A DNA stretch of 64,000 nucleotides from Myoxocephalus aenaeus (lineage: Eukaryota; Chordata; Actinopteri; Perciformes; Cottidae), in the NCBI GenBank assembly GCA_038501785.1, contig JBAMJR010000189.1, positions 2,901,001 to 2,965,000 on the forward strand, read 5' to 3'. How positions within the stretch are numbered: the first letter of the stretch is position 1; every line of letters begins with the position of its first letter. The notes under the pieces are model-generated. The model was not told the DNA's origin, made no database searches, and was given only the letters and a program-made list of their open reading frames with translations. This document shows positions 36,801 to 47,724 of the stretch, one piece after another. A program made the position numbers and the translations under genes.

Positions 36801-36847
36801 TGCTGCATCATCACCATTCATACCTCCTGGTCCTCGTTAGCGGACAT
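33838..36847 (-). CDS. rwdd4: RWD domain-containing protein 4
   Basis: RWDD4 is a small conserved protein with a GCN2-type RWD fold; its cellular role is poorly defined. Seven exons: 36824-36847, 36237-36317, 36007-36116, 35361-35511, 35044-35134, 34089-34138, 33838-33870, giving 179 residues (human 188). It starts MSANEDQE, then MELEALRSIYEGDDCF, the RWD opening. Next come the domain core (LTWPEMYPETAPQISL), SAETKQLILSKLEEQVDANLG and AMMYTLFEWAKENQ (domain to about residue 115), a lysine-rich segment GKKKEKKEQLTKSQKRR, the conserved DHKGELPRGWNWIDVIK and the end LSRTGGKDDE. Phases agree at all six junctions. The exon 4 donor is GTCAGT, weaker than usual. Convergent with ing2; the two are also neighbours in human 4q35. 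Confidence 0.94.
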
Positions 36848-36975
36848 GTTCCCCTTCTGCTTCTGTACGACGCACTCTCTGGGTGGAACTTATACGAATC
36901 CTTCGGTCAACAACCCATTTCGCTCATTAAAACTAAGATAAAAATTCCACAACTTCCCCAGCTGGTACAGCGAGT

Positions 36976-37000
36976 GCCGCCATGTTACACGCATGCGCAG
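36976..37000. promoter_or_regulatory. YY1 and NRF1 motifs before rwdd4
   Basis: GCCGCCATGTT (36976-36986) matches the YY1 consensus on the reverse strand, and ACGCATGCGCAG (36989-37000) matches NRF1. Both lie about 130-150 bp upstream of the rwdd4 ATG in a TATA-less region. Motif evidence only. Confidence 0.5.
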
Positions 37001-37900
37001 TTAGGCTCTCGTTATGAACTTTGAACCACCTCATTAGTGGATGCAATTCTATGCTTATAGTATCGTATGCTTATATTATAACCAATAATAAACTACTGTT
37101 TATGAAAAACATTGACAAGCTACATCTGAAAATATGAAGAAATCGATTAAATGAAATATTAAATATATAATTGAATTAGTGGAACAGATTTGATGCACAT
37201 GGTCAGTAGCATACAATCTCTGTACATGACAATAATAAGGGTTGTGATACCAGAGGGTGTGATATAACCGGTGGTTTAGCTTACATTTGACCACAGCATA
37301 TAAGCAAAGTGCTCAAATAAATATATCATAAAAATAATATGACAAGTAACTAATGTAACTGTAACCCTTCCCCATGGGAGATTCATGTAGGCATCCCATG
37401 ATGGACCATTAAAATGGCCTATATGATCAGAAATACTGGGGCTTCGTCTTTTATGTTGTGCTATTCAGTAAAACATATGTGCGATCAAGACTGCAAATTG
37501 AATAATTTTCTTGTTACTTCATTGCATGGACTGGGATCAGTTCATAAGGAAAAAGTGTGAGCGGAAATGTCTTATAAAAGCAGCAAGATGTAAAAAGATT
37601 AGATTTTCTCTCTTTGAATGGGAACAACGGAAATAAGTCTGAAAAAGTGAAAAAGTGAAAAAGTGAAAAAACACTTACAAAAGGTTATTTCAATATATCC
37701 AGTGTTAGATTTTAATTTAATTTAATTTCATTCATTTTTTTTCCCATCTATTTATTTTTTTAAACACTCTGTGGTTGCATCCCTGGAATGAACAATTTGG
37801 CTTGAACAAATGTTTTATTTACTTCTATATTAACAAAGAAGACAAAGACAATAACAATTATTCTCTAGCAAACACTTTCTAAAGTGTCCAATAAGAACAA
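37001..37900. other. No gene seen
   Basis: AT-rich spacer upstream of rwdd4 with a short GAAAAAGT tandem run near 37645. No exon or mobile element end recognised. Confidence 0.45.
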
Positions 37901-37911
37901 ACACAGCATAT

Positions 37912-38505
37912 ATGCACTCTCGCCTGTCATGGTTCTCAGTGCAAACTCTACTTCACTATAGTCTTCTCACGTTTTTCAGGAAGGTAGTATTTAATCAGAC
38001 ACCTGAATATTTCTTCAATCAGTTACAATATACATCTAACAGACATAACCATCACACAAGGAACGCTAGCTTAGGTCACTTGATACCTCCAACCCCAAGA
38101 ACAAACCTCCTCAAACGCACTGTTATTTTTCGTGCAATTACTGCTTGGAATTCACTACTTATTACTCATACTGGTAATAATCTGTCATTTAAAAAACAAT
38201 TAAAGGCGCACCTCAGGACATTAATCACTTGACGTTTTCCTTTGCTTTTTAGTCATCTGATTTTTCTTGTATAAATTATGGTTGAACTGCATAATATACA
38301 TACTAGCCCTCAACTGCACTAGGTATCTGACTGTACTATTTTTATTTTTATTCTGTTTGTATTATTTTTAACTGTTTGTTTCACGTTATGTTTTGCACGT
38401 TTTTGTATGTATTTTGTCCTTTCTGTGGACCACAGGAAGATTAGCGGCCGCTAAGGCGTCAGCTAATGGAGATCCAGTAAATAAACTGAACTAAACTAAA
38501 CTAAA
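37912..38505 (+). mobile_element. Non-LTR retrotransposon 3' end
   Basis: A frame at 37912-38232 ends in a typical LINE C-terminus (RHNHHTRNASLGHLIPP, AITAWNSLLI, LSFKKQLKAHLRTLIT, stop). A 3' UTR follows with GGAAGATTAGCGGCCGCTAAGGCGTCAGCTAATGGAGATCC and a final AATAAACTGAACTAAACTAAACTAAA tail. 5'-truncated copy. Confidence 0.75.
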
Positions 38506-39508
38506 TAGAATTCCAAATCATGTGTAAAAGCATCTTTGCTGAATGGGGAGCCAGTGGAGGATTTTAAGGACTTGGAGATGTGATCTCTGGTGCAAGACTT
38601 TTTTTAGTCATGCTTTTGAGACCAGATATTGGTGTAGTGCGCCATTACGCCATTGATTTAGTATATTAACGTTAGATTAATTTCAATTTAGTATATTAAA
38701 ATCTTGACTTTCTATCTCATACTTTGGAGTTATCATAGCATTTTAAGTCGTATTATTTTTTTAAATGTCATCTTTTCTTTTCTATCAAATATGGGCTTCC
38801 ATATAGTGACGTCTTAGGGTTTAAGTCTTGTGTCATTTATTCTAAAAGCTATTCTTTACTGCCTTTTGCAGCTTATAAAAACAACTTAATATTATCAGAA
38901 TATTCTATAAGAAATAATAATGATATTTTGCTTTGTGTATTTTGTGCTCTGAAAACTGCTGTGAGGGGAGTGACTACAGAGCAGGTTGTAGTGCAAGACA
39001 AGATCATGAAGGTTTTTATGACTGTTTTGTACTACAATATACTCTAACACTTTCTATACATGCATCCACACTACACAGGCGGTTGGTGCAATACTCACAT
39101 AAAGTTACAGTAAGTCTAATTAGAGCCACATGTACAAGTGAATGTGATTTGATATCAACCAAAAGCACATGGACTGATGAAAGCCGGATGTTAAATGCCA
39201 GCAGCACAACTCGGTGAGGGGGAAGCAGTGATGAGTTCCACTGCAGCCAGAAATGACACACGGTGTTTGAGTTGTGATTATGTTGATCCTCTGAGTTATC
39301 CCCCTCAGGTGAAGAAGGCAGCCAGAGAGATGAGGTCTCTGAGAAGGTTCTGGCTTCAGTGTCGATGAACAGCTATGCACTCTCGTGATAAGAGCCAAAG
39401 GTTTACTTGGTCAAAGAAGCCGGGGAAACTCAAGTGAACGTGTTATTTTCCACATCATTGGAAGTTTAAAGACAGGACTCATATTTGTCTCCTTATTGTC
39501 AGCAGATC
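38506..39508. other. No gene seen
   Basis: AT-rich sequence without recognised exon or repeat boundary. Confidence 0.4.
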
Positions 39509-40490
39509 CCATGAAGCATGGGTCTCAAACTCGCGTCCTGCGGGCCAATTGCGGCCCGCAAGCCGATATTTTGTGGCCCCCTACTTGACATCAAAGTTTA
39601 GTGTTAGTGCGGCCCGCACGTTTTTCTCACACACACCTAATGCAAATGCCACTTGCCTCATGCAAAGAAAAAATATCTGTTTTAATATAATCTCAAGCGT
39701 CATTACTCGACTAAACACGGAGAACAGTATGAGAAGTACCTGGGAGACGAGAGGAAAAAAACGAGCCACACAGCTTCAGAAAAGACTCGCGTCTCAGCAA
39801 AGTCTTTTTCATAAAGTTATGTGGTGAGTGAGTCACAAGGAAAACCAGACATGACTGGACAATTTATGAGAGAATTGCCTCCATCCTTCCCTGAGCAGAC
39901 AAAAGTGATTAGTGATGTGCCTTTTTGGAAGCACATATATGTGAGAAATCTTTCTCGACTATGAACTTTAATAAATGCAAGTACAGGTCCAGGCTTAGTG
40001 ATGCCCATCGTGAAGCTGTACTCAGGGTTTCCACTGTGACCTGGATCAGGGTTTCCACTGTGACCTGGATCAGGGTTTCCACTGTGACCTGGATCAGGGT
40101 TTCCACTGTGACCTCAATCAGGGTTTCCACTGTGACCTCGATCAGGGTCAATGTGGCTCAGCTGTATGAGCAGAAGCGCTGCCAGGTGTCTGGTAAACAA
40201 TAGAATGAAGTACAAATGTATTCAGGGTTTGCATTTGTTGGTTCGGTGCAGTTTCAATAAGTTATTTAAAAAAATAAAATATATTTGCTCTGTTAAAAAT
40301 GTATAGAAAAATGTATAGAAACAGCTGGTTGCCTTTTTTTGTTAAGTATGACGAAAATATGTTATGAATGTAAAAGTAAATAAATAAGTAAACTTTCAAA
40401 AATATTGTGCTTTCCGTGTGGCCCTCCGATGAGATCACAATACCAGCGGTGGCCCCAAGCCAGATTGAGTTTGAGACCCCTGCCATGAAG
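39509..40490 (+). mobile_element. Internally deleted hAT transposon with transposase remnant
   Basis: The element is 39517-40482 (966 bp), bounded by the exact 8-bp duplication CCATGAAG (39509-39516, 40483-40490). Its ends are inverted repeats (CATGGGTCTCAAACTC and GAGTTTGAGACCCCTG). Inside, 39925-40203 keeps the C-terminal dimerisation part of a hAT transposase (CEKSFSTMNFNKCKYRSRLSD, then HREAVLRVS and, at the end, KRCQVSG). A 24-bp unit repeated five times (about 40023-40146, eight residues RVSTVTWI each) has expanded inside the frame. The rest of the transposase is lost. Confidence 0.9.
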
Positions 40491-41149
40491 AGACCAACAG
40501 CAACAATGTTAGTCCAATCTCTCGATACATTCTGACCTCCCTAACCTCTGTGACTCTCAGTGATGAGGCCAATATTTAAAGACAGCTCACAAGTGTGTAG
40601 TTTCATTTTAAAGAAAAGGTCTCGTGATTTCCTGAAACAGCTGGACATTGTTGTTTTCATCCAGCGTTACTCAAACAGGAGGAGATAGTGCATTTGTTGG
40701 GGAACTATTTTCAGTGGCGGATTAATCCGCATTTTGTGCTCTAGTGAGTATTCGTGGCAGCAGGACGGTGTGAGTGGGATTGAGTCAAAATAAACTACAG
40801 TGTCATTCAATCAACATGTCACCTCGTGCAACAGTGTGTCTCATTGATGTGTTTGTAATCACTCCTTTCCCTCTTCTCTCTCTCCTTCTGGACAAATTCA
40901 ATGAATCAAATGTGATATAAAGAAGAATATATATATAATATAAAATATATTAGAATAGAATAGAATATATTTGCTTTTTCACAGTTGATCCAAGGCTTCA
41001 GTGTGGAGAGATTTGAACTGACATTGTCTTCAATATCATCATCATCTCCATGTTTACTGTCGGATTGCAAACCAACGATTGTGATTGTTTGCTTCTCTTA
41101 AATCCCTCGAGTGTCTCAGAATCCTGACTTGACTCAGAGAGGTGCTGAT

Positions 41150-41449
41150 TCAGCTGGTGCTGCTGTATTGGACTGCTCTTATATTGGATATTTAGTACCT
41201 TTATTTGGAGGGAAGGCAGGTATTAAGCAAGCCCTCAAAATCCACCTCTTCCAACTTGCCTTCACCTGCTAAATCCCTGCACCTATCCTCCACTATGACC
41301 CACACAGCTTCTCCAGTTATCTTTTTTGTTGTTGTTACCAAAAATGTTTGTTTGTTTTTGTTTGCTTTGTCTTTCCATTTTTGTTTTGTTCCGGTTGTCT
41401 CTGTCTCTTGTCCCCAATGTAAAGTGTCTTTGTGTACTTAGAAAATGTA

Positions 41450-41499
<50 letters not shown>

Positions 41500-41505
41500 G
41501 TCTGC
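41150..41505 (+). mobile_element. LINE 3' end with (ATT)n tail
   Basis: GCCCTCAAAATCCACCTCTTCCAACTTGCCTTCACCTGCTAA encodes a LINE ORF end (ALKIHLFQLAFTC, stop). It is followed by TGTAAAGTGTCTTTGTGTACTTAGAAAA and (ATT)n at 41451-41500. Confidence 0.65.
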
Positions 41506-42617
41506 CTGTCCAGAGAGAATGCACACCATGCTCTGCCCTTTCAGTGGCACCAGAAGGCGCCCAAAGCTTACTTTTGAGAAAGTGTCCATGTTCGGAGGAC
41601 TGGCTGCCTGATCTTGCAGCGCTATCTCTCTGTGGAATATTGTCACACAAACTCTAACCATCATTAGTGTGGAAAAAGCAATGCTCAAATCCACAAAATT
41701 AAATTCTTCAAATTCCAGATAAAGGATAACAAATGTCCTAAATGTCCTTTTGTTAGGATAACAAATGTCCTAAATGCACAAAAATATTTCCATTTCTTGC
41801 GATGGCAAAAGATATGTCACACATAATATTTGTGATGCTGGAGTAAGTCAATACCAAAGTGAATTTTCTAATAAGGTTGATTGTTTAGAAATGGTACAGT
41901 TGTGACACAGTAAACAATAAAAACAAGTCTTGTCTTGTGTGCTCATTTACTATGGTTAGGATCCACTATTTTCATGTACCATTAAATAGTGTTTCCACAT
42001 TCATACAACAATAATGAACCCTTTTAAAAGGACACATTTTACCAAATAGATACTTTTATTTTGTGATGATTTTGTTAATGGCACTCTTCCTCAACCTAAC
42101 CAAACAGTTTGGTTTCCTGAACCTAACAGACTTGTTTCCTGTGAAGACATACGTTTGTAATGAGCAGAATTGACAGGTGTTGCTGGCTTTCGTAGAAAAA
42201 AAAAGACCAAAAATCATACGAACCGTTGATGAAACGTTGTCCAATTTTATCCAATGTTAACATAAATATATAATAAGTGCAGTTTTAATTTGTCATATTT
42301 GAACATTATGTTGTTATCCCTCTCTCCTTCTCACCATATTGCTTTTGCTAAATAATACCGAGCTATACAGTAGGCTCCATGTGTACTTATGAATGATCTT
42401 TTCTGACGTTTGGGCTGCAGTCTCTATTTCTGTGAATCTTACAGGAGAGAAGAGCATCTCCAGCTGAGCCAGTCGCTGCTGCCCCCCTCAGTCCAGATCG
42501 ATTTGTTTGGCTCAAGCTCAGCAAACCTGCGTGCCTCCCTTTACTCCTCACTCAATATTAACATTCACATGAGGGAAGACATGGAGCCAGCCCTTATGTC
42601 ACTTTCAGTCCGATTGA

Positions 42618-42681
42618 AAACGCTGGTTTTCTCTTCAATTACTGTACCTCGGTACAGTAATTGAAGAGAAAACCAGCGTTT
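42618..42681. repeat. Perfect 31-bp-arm palindrome, 2-base spacer
   Basis: Arms 42618-42648 and 42651-42681 are exact reverse complements (centre ACTGTACC-TC-GGTACAGT). No repeat family recognised in the flanks. Confidence 0.92.
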
Positions 42682-42989
42682 CTCTCCCTCCCTGAATCAG
42701 GTATTGAGACAAAAAGGCTCTCCATGCTAATGTGTTTGTTCTGCCAATACCAATAAAAGCTCTGGGCCCTATTCTTCGTAGCTGGCTTACTGAGTTAATT
42801 TTCAGGATAAGATGACGCAGGTCAGGCTTTTCGGTTCCTCGAAGCAAGTTTAGAAAAATCACCACACTGTAAAAAAAAAAACCTTGGGAAAACTTAAAAT
42901 ATCAAGGCAACATGATGCATTGATTTTTTTAAGTTCTCTCAACTTTTGACTACACTAGTTGGCTTAACTAATATTTTCAAGTTTAGACA

Positions 42990-43318
42990 AAAGTTCTGCC
43001 AACTTAAATGTTCTTGTTCACCTAATTATGATATTCCTGTGAGGCTAACAAAAACATCCTCGTTTCAGTGCCAGGTATTTCTACCTTCAACAAACACATA
43101 TATATGTGTTGAATACATTTACAATTCTTGATTCATGGAGAACAATTTTTTTTGTTACAAATCAATAAAATGTTATGTTGCTGTAATTGTATTTAGAGTT
43201 CTGCCAACTTAGATTCTCTTGTTCACAGAATTATGATATTCTTGTGAGGCGAACAATAAAATTATGGTTTCAATAACATGTATTTCTACCTTCAACAAAC
43301 ACATATATACTAGTTGAA
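42990..43318. repeat. Two direct repeats of about 120 bp (subterminal)
   Basis: AGTTCTGCCAACTT...TTCTTGTTCAC..AATTATGATATTC...TATTTCTACCTTCAACAAACACATATATA occurs at about 42990-43115 and again at about 43197-43318, roughly 85-90% alike. They lie just inside the left end of the CACTG element, where CACTA elements carry transposase-binding repeats. Confidence 0.7.
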
Positions 43319-43817
43319 TAAACATAATTTCTACTTCAGTGAGATGTTGCTGGATTTGTGTTAGTACTCAATAAATACAATAAATATAATAAAAGGGGAC
43401 ACAGCTCAAAGTTAGCTAAAACCTTGTTTATTTCACCCTGGTAAACAGGTTTTGAACAGGAAAAGTACAATTAGGTCAGTCTGGAGTTACGCATCACAGA
43501 AATCAACAGCTGTGTCGCCTCAACAACCTCAACATAGTAAATTGTTCCATGAGCATTAACCACAATAAACTAGCCCAGTTAAAAGTTAAACATTGGAATT
43601 CTATATAAGACAGTAGCAAACATGAATAGGGAATACAATAAACAAAAACATGTATAACATTTCAAACAGTAATATATCAGCACCTCATGTGAACTGGCAA
43701 CTGACACAAATCTTGTGAAAGAAAACTAAACCTACCGTGGCAATAATAGACTGATCTAGCATACAATGAAATGCATCTACAATGAAATGCAAAGACATAC
43801 AGATATACGATACGGGT

Positions 43818-43819
<2 letters not shown>

Positions 43820-43886
<67 letters not shown>

Positions 43887-43890
43887 CACT

Positions 43891-43977
<87 letters not shown>
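43820..43977. repeat. (TA)n followed by (CA)n
   Basis: About 30 TA units (43820-43880) and about 43 CA units (43892-43977), inside the CACTG element. Confidence 0.97.
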
Positions 43978-43979
<2 letters not shown>

Positions 43980-44085
43980 CCAGAGGCAAAGGTGACTTAC
44001 ATGCTTAAACATAAGAACTAACAATGCACTAAAACAGGAAAAGAAAAAAAAAGCTTTAGGTCCCGTCTGGCTTCCCTATAAATAT

Positions 44086-44836
44086 TCAGAGCAAAAGCTT
44101 TGTTTTCAGGGAACGTATACGCTGTGAGTATCGAGAGCCAAGCTCGAAAAAGATTGTTTGAATGGCTTCAAAGGTGTACCTCATCTCCTTTGGATAGTCA
44201 ATGTTCATGGCATACAGTAGGCCAAAGAGGTACCCAAAGGCAGTAGAGAGGTCTGGTAGGTCACGAAGCACAATGGTCCCTTCCAACACCACCGCTACAT
44301 CTCGCACATTTGGTGAGGAGGCAGCGCCATCATCTTCAACGACGGTGAGGATGGCAACAGACACACCTCTGAGCACTCGTTCTTCATTGTCAGTGTCCTG
44401 GGGAAAAGCAACACATGCATGATTGAGTGCTAATCTACTCATTTTAACTTTAACTTTAGTACCATTCTACCGACCATTATATTTGTGGCGAGATTTTAAA
44501 TGAAACATGTAGAGTACAATGTTTTAAGCTTCGTTTTGGCTGCTTTTACCAACGGAAGCGTTCCTCGCACATGATGTTCAAGGACTGTGGAAATTATGAA
44601 AATCTGACAATAATTACGTTTTCATTGCTTCATGCTAGGATAAACAGTGTAGTTTTGGCGATGGTTTAAAGAAAACATACTTTTTAATCCCGCCGGCAGG
44701 TTTTTGGAGTTCAGCAATATTACTTAAGTATATTTCCTACAGTTGTTATTACTTACCAAACACTCCAGGAGAAACTTTGTTGTGTCGTCCCGCACAACAA
44801 TAGGCAGGCCTCTCAGTGCTGCTGTCTTTCGGTGAG
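44086..44836 (-). pseudogene. C-terminal exons of the transposon second protein (SAMD3-like end)
   Basis: Two minus-strand exons join in phase 0. The first (to 44757) encodes KTAALRGLPIVVRDDTTKF then LLECL. The second, 44086-44397, encodes DTDNEERVLRGVSVAIL, DVAVVLEGTIVLRDLPDL, AFGYLFGLLYAMNIDYPKE and SQRIRSLKTKLLL, stop. This ending resembles proteins labelled sterile-alpha-motif 3-like that are highly copied in fish genomes. The N-terminal part is absent. It lies in the same element and strand as the transposase pieces. Confidence 0.55.
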
Positions 44837-45028
44837 ACACAATGTCCGATGTTTTAGGAGTATTCAGTGGAAAACACAAAAGCATCACAATTTGTATAGT
44901 ACCATAGAGAAGTTACACAAAATCTGACATAATTTATAGCAATGAGGAGGATAAAGCTCAGTTCAGACCTAAGTATCATGCTTAAGAAAAAAAATCTACA
45001 ATCTTGCAGGCAATTTAACTTTCCACTT

Positions 45029-46090
45029 TTAAGAATTAAAAATAATATTTTCAACTAGGGAGAAAGGCTTTGGTGGATAAGGCTCCATAGACTGCTTACA
45101 ATAGCAAGGGTTAAAACGTTCGAGGTCAAAAGGAAGACCGGCCAACAGGTACCAGGAAGAGAGTCTTTTACAAATGAATGCCACTTCCTCTGTGTTGACA
45201 AGAATAGTCACAATCTTATGGAATTCTGGGAGGCCACTGCACTGCCCACTTGATAAAATCATGCCCTCCGCATACTGTGTTCCATGCAGGTGAATTGTTT
45301 TAGACAGAGACACACTGTCAAGATGTGGGTACTTTCTTTGTATTTCACACTTCAGTGATGCATCCAATTTTGAAACCCTGACCACTTTCACCTTTTCAAT
45401 GTACAGTTTGGGCTTGAAAAGGTTCTGATTATCCAGATGGTATGCCATCATTTGCTGGTGTTTGGTGGAAAGAGTGAGCAGCACATTTTTCCAGTTGTGA
45501 GTGTCATGGACCACCTTTTTAAAGAAGCTATGCTTAGCTTCGAATCTCATCGTCCATAATTCCACTAAAGGTCCATAGCAGCGAATGAGATGTGGGTAGT
45601 GGTCAATGAAGTGGTGTTTTGGCCTTGGTCGGAAATCCGGAAAGGTATTGGTGAGCAACTTGCGATGGTCCAGTAGTTTACAAGATAAATAAGGCAAAGT
45701 TTCCTCTGACAGTCTGTTTGACACAACAATGTCAACAATTTCCTTCAGGTCCATTAAAATCTCCCATGCAGGCTCCTGTTCTGGTATCTTACATCCAATT
45801 ATGAAAGGAAGTAAGCGCAGCAGTGTCCAATTTTCGTGTCCATTTCCACCAACAGTTCCTTTTCCAAAGCTTGCTTTTGGAATTTTTTGTGGTTTGTTTA
45901 CTTTGTCTGAATACTTGTAGGGGAATAATTTTATACTATCATTGAGTGCATCAAATGTAATGAAACCTTTCGAGATCAGATTTTTCAAACACAAGGACAA
46001 TTCTACAGGGATGACTCCTTCAAAAAGGTCATGCAAAATATCTGGGGGAAATCCAGTGTTCTTTCATCCAATAACTGCCCCAATAAAGCT
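45029..46090 (-). pseudogene. Transposase C-terminal part, HDLFEG type
   Basis: An open frame of about 345 residues encodes GFPPDILHDLFEGVIPVEL then GNGHENWTLLRLLPFIIG, HHFIDHYPHLIRCYGPL and MRFEAKHSFFK. These are the hallmarks of a transposase group found in fish, hydra and sponge EnSpm-like elements; the Glu of HDLFEG is the likely third acidic catalytic residue (inference). There is no ATG at the start. Just upstream the frame is lost, and the segments expected to hold the two catalytic aspartates are absent. The copy is therefore inactive unless an unseen splice restores it. Confidence 0.65.
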
Positions 46091-46426
46091 TCTTGCTCAA
46101 ATACAATTTGATCCAAAAAATCTGCCCGACCTAATAAAGTCTCAAGCGCCTTAGTAACAGATATATAAACAAAAGAATTGTGGTGGGCTGTGTTATAAAG
46201 ATATTCTATGGGTTCTAGAACAGAAAAGTGTTCCTTGAAATATAAATTCCTTCGGTAATCTGTAGATAGGGAACCTTTCTCTGATGTTGTTAAAAAGTAG
46301 TGGATTAGTTTGAACTATAGCATTAGAAAGTTCTTGCAAAATAGAATCATTTATTTCAATTCTATGATTTGAAAGGATCTCTTTGACACTGTTAAGAGTC
46401 TGACTGTTAGAAAAAGACAGCAGATT

Positions 46427-47724
46427 ATGCAAATCAGGGGCGTCGTTAGGCCTGTTTTAGGGGGGCTGAAGCCCCCCCAAAATGTTCTTCAGCCCCCCCA
46501 AATAATTTGGCTTGAAAAATTCAAAAATCTTTTTTTTATTTTATTTATTTATTTTGGTGATGTCATTAAATGAAATCATTGTTTCTCACATGGACAAGTT
46601 ATTTATAACTCTAACATTCTACATATGTGAGTGCGTTTTGGTTTGTATGTTTTCTCCCCCTTCAAATTACAATCCAATAGCCTATCATCATACTTAACTT
46701 TAGGGTACCAGGACCTTGGGGAGCCTGCTGCGCTGGCTTTCTCACTCTGCCAAGTAATGTCTCTCATCAACCACAGCAGGATTAAAAAGTAAACTCAAAG
46801 TTTAGCTCAAAGTAAACTACACCAAGGAGTTTAGCTCACAGTAAATGATGCACGGAGGGAATGTAAGTACAGGTAGTTACAGAATTCAATTCAATTCATT
46901 TTATATAGCCCAACATCACAAATGCAAGTTTGCCTTGATTACCTCAAGCCCTGAACCCTCAGGCACTCGCTGACGTCAGCTGCTAAGTGGCTGAGTGTGA
47001 GAGGCTGTGAGGGCTTGAACTGGTGTGCATATGAATGGGACAGCACTTTGCTGCAACATCACATGACCACGTACAAAAATATTGTGTACAATTGTGTATT
47101 TATTTTATACTTTTTAGTCACTGATTTGAACGTCAACCTCACGACATAAGTCATTTTAAATGATCTATTTACTCGTTTTGTCAAAACGAAATGTTTGATG
47201 AATGTAAAAAAAATATTTATATATATATTTTTTGCTTGCTTTCCTCTGATTTCATGTGTTTTTATGTTCCATCTTTAATCCGTAATGTTATAGTGTATTT
47301 CATCGGGCTGAACGCCCACGTGTCTCTTTGTTTACCCTTTTTTTTTTTTTTACGTCTTCATGCTTTCATTGGGAACTGCGTGTTTAACGTCACATTGCTA
47401 TGAACTGTGGGTAATTCCCTTAGGCAAAGTCAGCATCTAATGCTGACTTACGGAAAGGGCTCAAAATGTCTGCCAGAGAGCCCTCAAACACTCTACGATG
47501 TGACAATGGGACACCCCTAAACCCTCACGGACTTCGCGGGAGTGCGCCTCAAAGTCTGTGAGTCCGTAAGGGTGGAGATTGGGACTGGCCCGTAATGTAA
47601 TGTAATATCCGCGGCCCCAAATGGACCCCAAACAGAAGCCGCGCGCTGCGCGCGCACACATGCCAGTTCTCTAGGGGCTAAGCCCCCCCTTACTGTGAAT
47701 CCTAGAAACGGCCCTGATGCAAAT
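46427..47724. mobile_element. hAT-type element with 8-bp duplication inside the transposase gene
   Basis: The element is 46435-47716 (1,282 bp), flanked by the exact duplication ATGCAAAT (46427-46434, 47717-47724). Its ends are imperfect inverted repeats (CAGGGGCGTCGTTAGGCCTG; reversed right end CAGGGCCGTTTCTAGGATTC). G/C runs GGGGGGCTGAAGCCCCCCC lie near the left end and CTAAGCCCCCCCTT near the right. It has no transposase frame. A LINE-tail fragment lies inside at about 46873-46935. Confidence 0.92.
46873..46935 (-). repeat. LINE 3' tail fragment inside the hAT element
   Basis: ATTCAATTCAATTCATTTTATATAGCCCAACATCACAAATG, minus-strand form of the common tail. Confidence 0.6.

Noticed and set aside
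41326..41694. Frames with poly-Tyr, poly-Ile or poly-Asn
   Set aside because: Translations of the (ATT)n tail of a LINE.
43677..44024. Frames rich in Cys-Val, Tyr-Ile or His-Thr
   Set aside because: Translations of (CA)n and (TA)n; the same holds at 11426-11665, 21750-21974 and 63459-63791.
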